Source: an uncultured Clostridia bacterium
Lineage (GTDB): Bacteria > Bacillota > Clostridia > Oscillospirales > Ruminococcaceae
Assembly (NCBI GenBank): GCA_944386455.1
Contig: CALXBC010000021.1
Location: 1-45,633 of the forward strand
Direction: 5' to 3'
Length of the DNA stretch: 45,633 bases
How positions within the stretch are numbered: the stretch's first letter is position 1; each line of letters opens with the position of its first letter. Positions 42,378 to 45,633 of this stretch are shown here, in pieces. The notes under the pieces were generated by a model. The model was not told where the DNA came from, ran no database searches, and saw nothing but the letters and a program-made list of their open reading frames with translations. A program made the translations under genes and the position numbers.

Positions 42378-42977
42378 ATGGGCTACAATGCGCTGCCTCT
42401 GGAAAATCTGATCGAGCAGTTTGCGTCTCTGCCCGGAATCGGCCGCAAAACCGCGGGACGGCTGGCGTTTTATGTGCTTTCCATGTCGGAGGATGAGGCA
42501 AAAGCGTTCAGTGATGCAATATTAGAGGCGCATGAAAGGATACACAACTGCAAAATCTGTCAAAATTATACCGATTCTCCCGTGTGCGATATTTGCAGTG
42601 ATGCGTCCCGCGATAAAGGCACTATCTGCGTTGTGGAAGATGCCAAGGATGTTGTTGCTTTTGAACGTACTCACGAATATAAGGGACTGTATCATGTTCT
42701 GCACGGTCTGATTTCTCCGATGGACGGTATCGGTCCGGAACAGCTATTCATCAAAGAACTGCTGGCGCGGATTCAAGACGGAAGTGTAAAGGAAGTTATC
42801 ATGGCGACGAATCCGACCGCGGAAGGTGAAGTGACTGCTATGTACATCTCCAAATTGCTGAAGCCGCTGGGGGTTAAAGTATCACGGCTGGCATATGGAG
42901 TCCCTGTGGGCAGTGATCTGGAATATGCAGATGAGGTTACACTGTATAAGGCGCTGGAAAATCGAAACGAAATCTAA
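42378..42977 (+). CDS. recR: recombination protein RecR
   Basis: A 199-residue repair protein working with RecF/RecO to load RecA at gaps. [20 protein letters not shown] is the helix-hairpin-helix, [16 protein letters not shown] the zinc finger, [14 protein letters not shown] the Toprim start and [20 protein letters not shown] the C-terminal signature. The start lies 2 nt after the ybaB stop, implying coupling. Confidence 0.97.
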   Translation: MGYNALPLENLIEQFASLPGIGRKTAGRLAFYVLSMSEDEAKAFSDAILEAHERIHNCKICQNYTDSPVCDICSDASRDKGTICVVEDAKDVVAFERTHEYKGLYHVLHGLISPMDGIGPEQLFIKELLARIQDGSVKEVIMATNPTAEGEVTAMYISKLLKPLGVKVSRLAYGVPVGSDLEYADEVTLYKALENRNEI

Positions 42978-43019
42978 CAGCAGCAGTCTGTTGCCATCCG
43001 GCTGAAAGGGGAGACGGAA

Positions 43020-43484
43020 ATGCCAGGAGAAGGTACAAAAGTGATAACACTCAACAGAAAAGCAAGGCACGATTACTTTGTACTCGAAACCTATGAAGCA
43101 GGGATCGAACTGTTTGGTACAGAGGTCAAATCGCTTCGTGCGGGCTCTGTCAATCTGAAAGACAGCTGGTGCAGCATCAAGGACGGAGAACTATTTTTAA
43201 TGGGCGCTCATATCAGTCCTTATGAAAAGGGGAATATTTTCAACCGTGATCCGCTTCGGGTGCGCAAGCTGCTGATGCATAAAAGAGAAATTATGAAATT
43301 GTTTGGCACTATCAAGCAGGACGGCTATTCCCTGATTCCGCTTTCCCTATATTTTAAGAATTCTCATGTCAAGGTTGAGGTCGGTTTGTGCAAGGGCAAA
43401 AAGCTGTATGACAAGCGAGAGGATATGGCCAGACGGGATGCGAAACGGGAGATGGACCGTGCAATGAAGGAGCGCAACAGATAA
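43020..43484 (+). CDS. smpB: SsrA-binding protein SmpB
   Basis: A 154-residue protein that binds tmRNA for trans-translation. [40 protein letters not shown] and the C-terminal basic tail ([20 protein letters not shown]) are canonical. Ribosome binding site AAGGGGAGAC. I searched by eye for the tmRNA gene downstream; it is not in the remaining part before the mobile element. Confidence 0.96.
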   Translation: MPGEGTKVITLNRKARHDYFVLETYEAGIELFGTEVKSLRAGSVNLKDSWCSIKDGELFLMGAHISPYEKGNIFNRDPLRVRKLLMHKREIMKLFGTIKQDGYSLIPLSLYFKNSHVKVEVGLCKGKKLYDKREDMARRDAKREMDRAMKERNR

Positions 43485-43506
43485 TAACAAGAAGGAGTGA
43501 CGAAAA

Positions 43507-43563
43507 ATGCGCTATGAGGTTTTGAACATCGATATTGATTATGCTATGATTGAGGTACAATAG
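43507..43563 (+). pseudogene. truncated small ORF at the insertion border
   Basis: An 18-codon frame (RYEVLNIDIDYAMIEVQ then TAG) with a strong ribosome binding site (AAGAAGGAG). Its stop lies exactly at the start of the inverted repeat AATAGGGAC, so it looks like the beginning of a host gene cut by integration of the mobile element. A short genuine leader peptide is possible. Confidence 0.45.
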
Positions 43564-43617
43564 GGACAAAGTTAGAGAATCCTTATAAACAGAGGGTTTG
43601 CTAATTTAGTCCCTATT
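43559..43617. mobile_element. left end / attachment site of an integrative element
   Basis: AATAGGGAC (43559-43567) and GTCCCTATT (43609-43617) are inverted copies followed by a T-run; such sequences can be att sites or terminators. From here sequence becomes visibly more AT-rich and genes are of conjugative-element type. The right end and integrase are beyond the window. Confidence 0.55.
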
Positions 43618-43623
43618 TTTTTA

Positions 43624-43641
43624 TACCTACTTATGTGGGTA
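43624..43641. promoter_or_regulatory. inverted repeat upstream of parA (operator or parS candidate)
   Basis: TACCTAC (43624-43630) and GTGGGTA (43635-43641) are complements at 6 of 7 positions around TTAT, 32 nt before the parA start. It could be the autoregulatory site of a ParA/ParB system. Confidence 0.4.
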
Positions 43642-43672
43642 AATCTTATGAAAACGGAGGTTTTTACACTTT

Positions 43673-44476
43673 ATGAACAAAATAATTGTGGTTGCGAACC
43701 AAAAAGGTGGTGTGGCAAAGACCTCTACCGTGCGAAATCTGTCATATTCCCTTGCCGAACTTGACAAGAAGGTACTTACAGTTGATTTAGATCCCCAAAG
43801 CAACCTGACAATCGGCTTTGGAATTACACCGAAAAAAGCCAAACATACCACAGGCACAATAATAACCCGTATGCTTACAGAGGAAGAACTTCCCGAAAAC
43901 AGCGAATATATCCAAACTGTCGGCAAGGTTGACATACTTCCTGCAAGCAGAGCCTTAACGGTTGCGGAGGTCAATATGCTAATCACCCCCGGCAGTAATA
44001 AGTATCTTGCTAAATTGTTAGAACCCTTGCGAGAGGTTTATGATTACATCATTATTGATACCAACCCCTCGCTCGGTGCTTTAACAATAAACGCCTTGAC
44101 CGCTTGTGATGAAGTGATTATTCCTATCGACCCCGAACTGTTTGCAATTACGGGCTTGAATGACTTAATGGATTCCATAGGAAAAGTAAAAGCAAACTTA
44201 AACCCCAATATTAAAATCGGCGGTATTTTGTTCGTCAAGAGCATAACCCGAACCAACCTGTATAAAACGGCAAGACAAAATATCGCAGACTATTTCCCCC
44301 ACATACCCATATATAAAAGTGTTATCCCTTTAACGGTAAAGGTCGGAGAAGCCAACAGCAACGCTTTGGCAGTAGCAGAATACGAACACTCAAACCCTGC
44401 TGCCTTTGCTTACACGGAACTTGCAAAGGAGGTGGCAGAGAATGGAAAAAATGAAACCGAGAATAAAATCGCTTAA
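43673..44476 (+). CDS. parA: ParA-family partition ATPase
   Basis: A 267-residue ParA/Soj ATPase. Deviant Walker A: NQKGGVAKTS (residues 9-18); Walker A' DLDPQSN; Walker B DYIIIDTNPSLGALT. It polymerises on DNA to position or keep the element, working with ParB. Ribosome binding site ACGGAGG. AT-rich codon choice differs from the host genes to the left. First gene of the element, overlapping parB by 35 nt. Confidence 0.92.
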   Translation: MNKIIVVANQKGGVAKTSTVRNLSYSLAELDKKVLTVDLDPQSNLTIGFGITPKKAKHTTGTIITRMLTEEELPENSEYIQTVGKVDILPASRALTVAEVNMLITPGSNKYLAKLLEPLREVYDYIIIDTNPSLGALTINALTACDEVIIPIDPELFAITGLNDLMDSIGKVKANLNPNIKIGGILFVKSITRTNLYKTARQNIADYFPHIPIYKSVIPLTVKVGEANSNALAVAEYEHSNPAAFAYTELAKEVAENGKNETENKIA

Positions 44477-45476
44477 TGACCTTTTTGACAGCGGAGAAAC
44501 TGAACCGTATGAAAGTGCGGTTATCCCTGCTGTTAATGTTGACGGCAAAAACCAAATCAAGTACATCGCACCGAGTAAAATAAGAGCCTTTAAAAATCAT
44601 CCGTTTCGTCTATATGACGGCGAAAGACTTGACGATTTGATTGCAAGTATCAAAGAAAACGGCATACTTGCACCTACAATCGTCCGAAAAATCGAAAAGG
44701 ACGAAAACGGCTATGAGTATGAAATGCTTGCAGGTCATAACCGCCAAAACGCTGCCGTTATTGCGGAGCTTAAAGAAATACCCTGCATTGTAAAGGAAAA
44801 TATTTCGGATGAGGACGCTTGGATATATGTAATCGAAACAAATGTAATGCAGCGTTCCTTTACGGATATGCTGCCGTCGGAGAAAGCCGCCGTACTCGGC
44901 TTACGGTATTCCAAAATGTTTTCGCAGGGCAAAAGAAATGACATAATTGACGAGCTTAACAGGCTCGAAAATCCGCATTATATAAGGGAAAACTCAACTT
45001 GTGGAAATGATTTCCACAAGTTGAAAAGCAGAGATAAAGTTGGTGCCGAATATTCCCTCACTGGACGGTCTATTGCAAACTATATTCGTGTTAATTCGCT
45101 TATTCCGACATTGAAAAAAAGACTTGATGATGGTGAGATTATTTTGATGGCGGCGGTAGGGCTTTCCTACCTTTCAAATGAGTCACAGGAATATGTTGAA
45201 GCCGTGCTTTGTGAAAGTGAACTGAAGGTTGATGTTAAAAAGGCGTCCCTTTTGCGCGAGTACGGCAAAAAGCTTGATAAGGATACGGTGTATGAAATCC
45301 TTTCGGGGGTGAAAAACCGTAAACCGAAATCAAATGTACCGCCGCCCGTAAAAATCAAGCATACCGTATATTCAAAATATTTTTCACACGAAACCAAAGC
45401 AAGCGAGATAGAAAAAATAATTGATAAGGCACTTGCCCTGTACTTTGAAAAAGCAGAGGACAATACTTCTGCTTAA
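44442..45476 (+). CDS. parB: ParB-family partition protein
   Basis: A 344-residue ParB/Spo0J-like protein. The N-terminal domain has KIRAFKNHPFRLYDGERLDD (the NP segment of ParB proteins) and LAGHNRQNAAVIAELKEIPC, including the GxxR motif of the CTP-binding pocket. A helix-turn-helix region lies around SLTGRSIANYIRVNSLI. A perfect 29-bp DNA palindrome is embedded in codons ~185-194 (STCGNDFHKL). The start follows AAAGGAGGTGG. Confidence 0.88.
   Translation: MEKMKPRIKSLNDLFDSGETEPYESAVIPAVNVDGKNQIKYIAPSKIRAFKNHPFRLYDGERLDDLIASIKENGILAPTIVRKIEKDENGYEYEMLAGHNRQNAAVIAELKEIPCIVKENISDEDAWIYVIETNVMQRSFTDMLPSEKAAVLGLRYSKMFSQGKRNDIIDELNRLENPHYIRENSTCGNDFHKLKSRDKVGAEYSLTGRSIANYIRVNSLIPTLKKRLDDGEIILMAAVGLSYLSNESQEYVEAVLCESELKVDVKKASLLREYGKKLDKDTVYEILSGVKNRKPKSNVPPPVKIKHTVYSKYFSHETKASEIEKIIDKALALYFEKAEDNTSA
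44995..45023. repeat. 29-bp perfect inverted repeat inside parB
   Basis: CAACTTGTGGAAAT (44995-45008) and its exact complement (45010-45023) around a single G. A perfect 14-bp arm inside a coding region is not expected by chance. It could be a binding site (parS, origin or oriT-like) that the gene has absorbed. Confidence 0.8.
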
Positions 45477-45493
45477 AACGGAGGTGTTGACAA

Positions 45494-45633
45494 ATGCGTA
45501 CAGACGAAAGGCTAAAAACGATTTATGAAACCGCAGCACGTATGATAATGAGAAACGAGTCGGCTTGGAAAGACTTTCTTTCCTTTACCGCCCGTATTCA
45601 CAAACATTCCTTTGATAACGCCTTGCTTGTATA
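45494..45633 (+). CDS. conjugative-element protein, 5' end only
   Basis: The first 46 codons of a gene that runs off the window; strong ribosome binding site (CGGAGGTG). RLKTIYETAARMIMRNESAW and FLSFTARIHKHSFDNALLV resemble the N-terminal segment of large replication/anti-restriction-type proteins of Tn1549-like conjugative elements, which usually continue with a LxxAQRP motif. The rest cannot be seen. Confidence 0.55.
   Translation, partial: MRTDERLKTIYETAARMIMRNESAWKDFLSFTARIHKHSFDNALLV

Noticed and set aside
43485-43672. tmRNA gene next to smpB
   Set aside because: No tRNA-like ends or tag-coding sequence; the interval is too short and contains the mobile-element border.
43673-45476. parA-parB as a toxin-antitoxin pair
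   Set aside because: Both proteins carry clear partition motifs (deviant Walker A; GxxR CTP-pocket motif); no toxin-like gene is seen.

Overview
The window looks like chromosomal DNA of a spore-forming anaerobic Clostridia member, most likely of the Oscillospiraceae/Ruminococcaceae type. This is inferred from gene content and order; I ran no search. Supporting signs are a complete spoIIIA operon, spoIIGA-sigE, spoIIID and spoVT, a two-gene sufC-sufB iron-sulfur system, a phosphofructokinase with pyrophosphate-type active-site residues, and strong AAGGAGG-like ribosome binding sites. Base composition is intermediate, apart from a visibly more AT-rich mobile element at the right end.

Layout. 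1-2300: AraC-type and CarD-type regulators and spoVT. 2320-10650: a translation/ribosome-maturation operon, rimP-nusA-rnpM-ylxQ-infB-rbfA-nrnA-truB-ribF, starting from a clear sigma-A promoter and a leader hairpin and ending in a bidirectional terminator. 10712-12939 (minus strand): a MarR-like regulator with a cysteine-rich tail, then sufC and sufB. 13321-18434: spoIIIAA to spoIIIAH, the channel complex between mother cell and forespore. 18540-20747: a radical SAM protein with a helix-hairpin-helix motif plus a DUF4130 protein, behind a promoter whose spacer holds a LexA (SOS) box. 20719-26494: a short pyrophosphatase-like protein, lipoproteins, two polysaccharide deacetylases, a DUF1848 protein with a C-terminal CX3CX2C motif, a short QueG-like protein and ychF. 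26528-33844: small proteins, two tandem pyridoxal kinase paralogues, a D,D-carboxypeptidase, pgi, a DUF2089 regulator with its membrane partner, and a very cysteine-rich small protein. 34018-35764: spoIIGA-sigE behind a Spo0A-type promoter with a 22-bp spacer. 36010-37248: phosphofructokinase. 37907-38176: a 270-bp repeat element bounded by inverted repeats and made of tandem 117-bp units. 38199-39434: GH25 lysozyme. 39452-39736: a second highly structured intergenic region. 39744-43484: spoIIID (minus strand), then SRP RNA, dnaX, ybaB, recR and smpB. 43560 to the end: the left end of an integrative element with parA, parB and the start of a conjugative-element gene.

How it fits together. Several loci cover consecutive stages of sporulation: Spo0A-driven spoIIGA-sigE, a sigma-E-like promoter for spoIIID, the spoIIIA channel, and a sigma-G-like promoter for spoVT. 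The most interesting less-described items are the SOS-box-controlled radical SAM/DUF4130 operon, the MarR-sufCB operon with palindromes over the promoter and start codon, the two structured intergenic repeat regions, and a 29-bp perfect inverted repeat inside parB of the incoming element.
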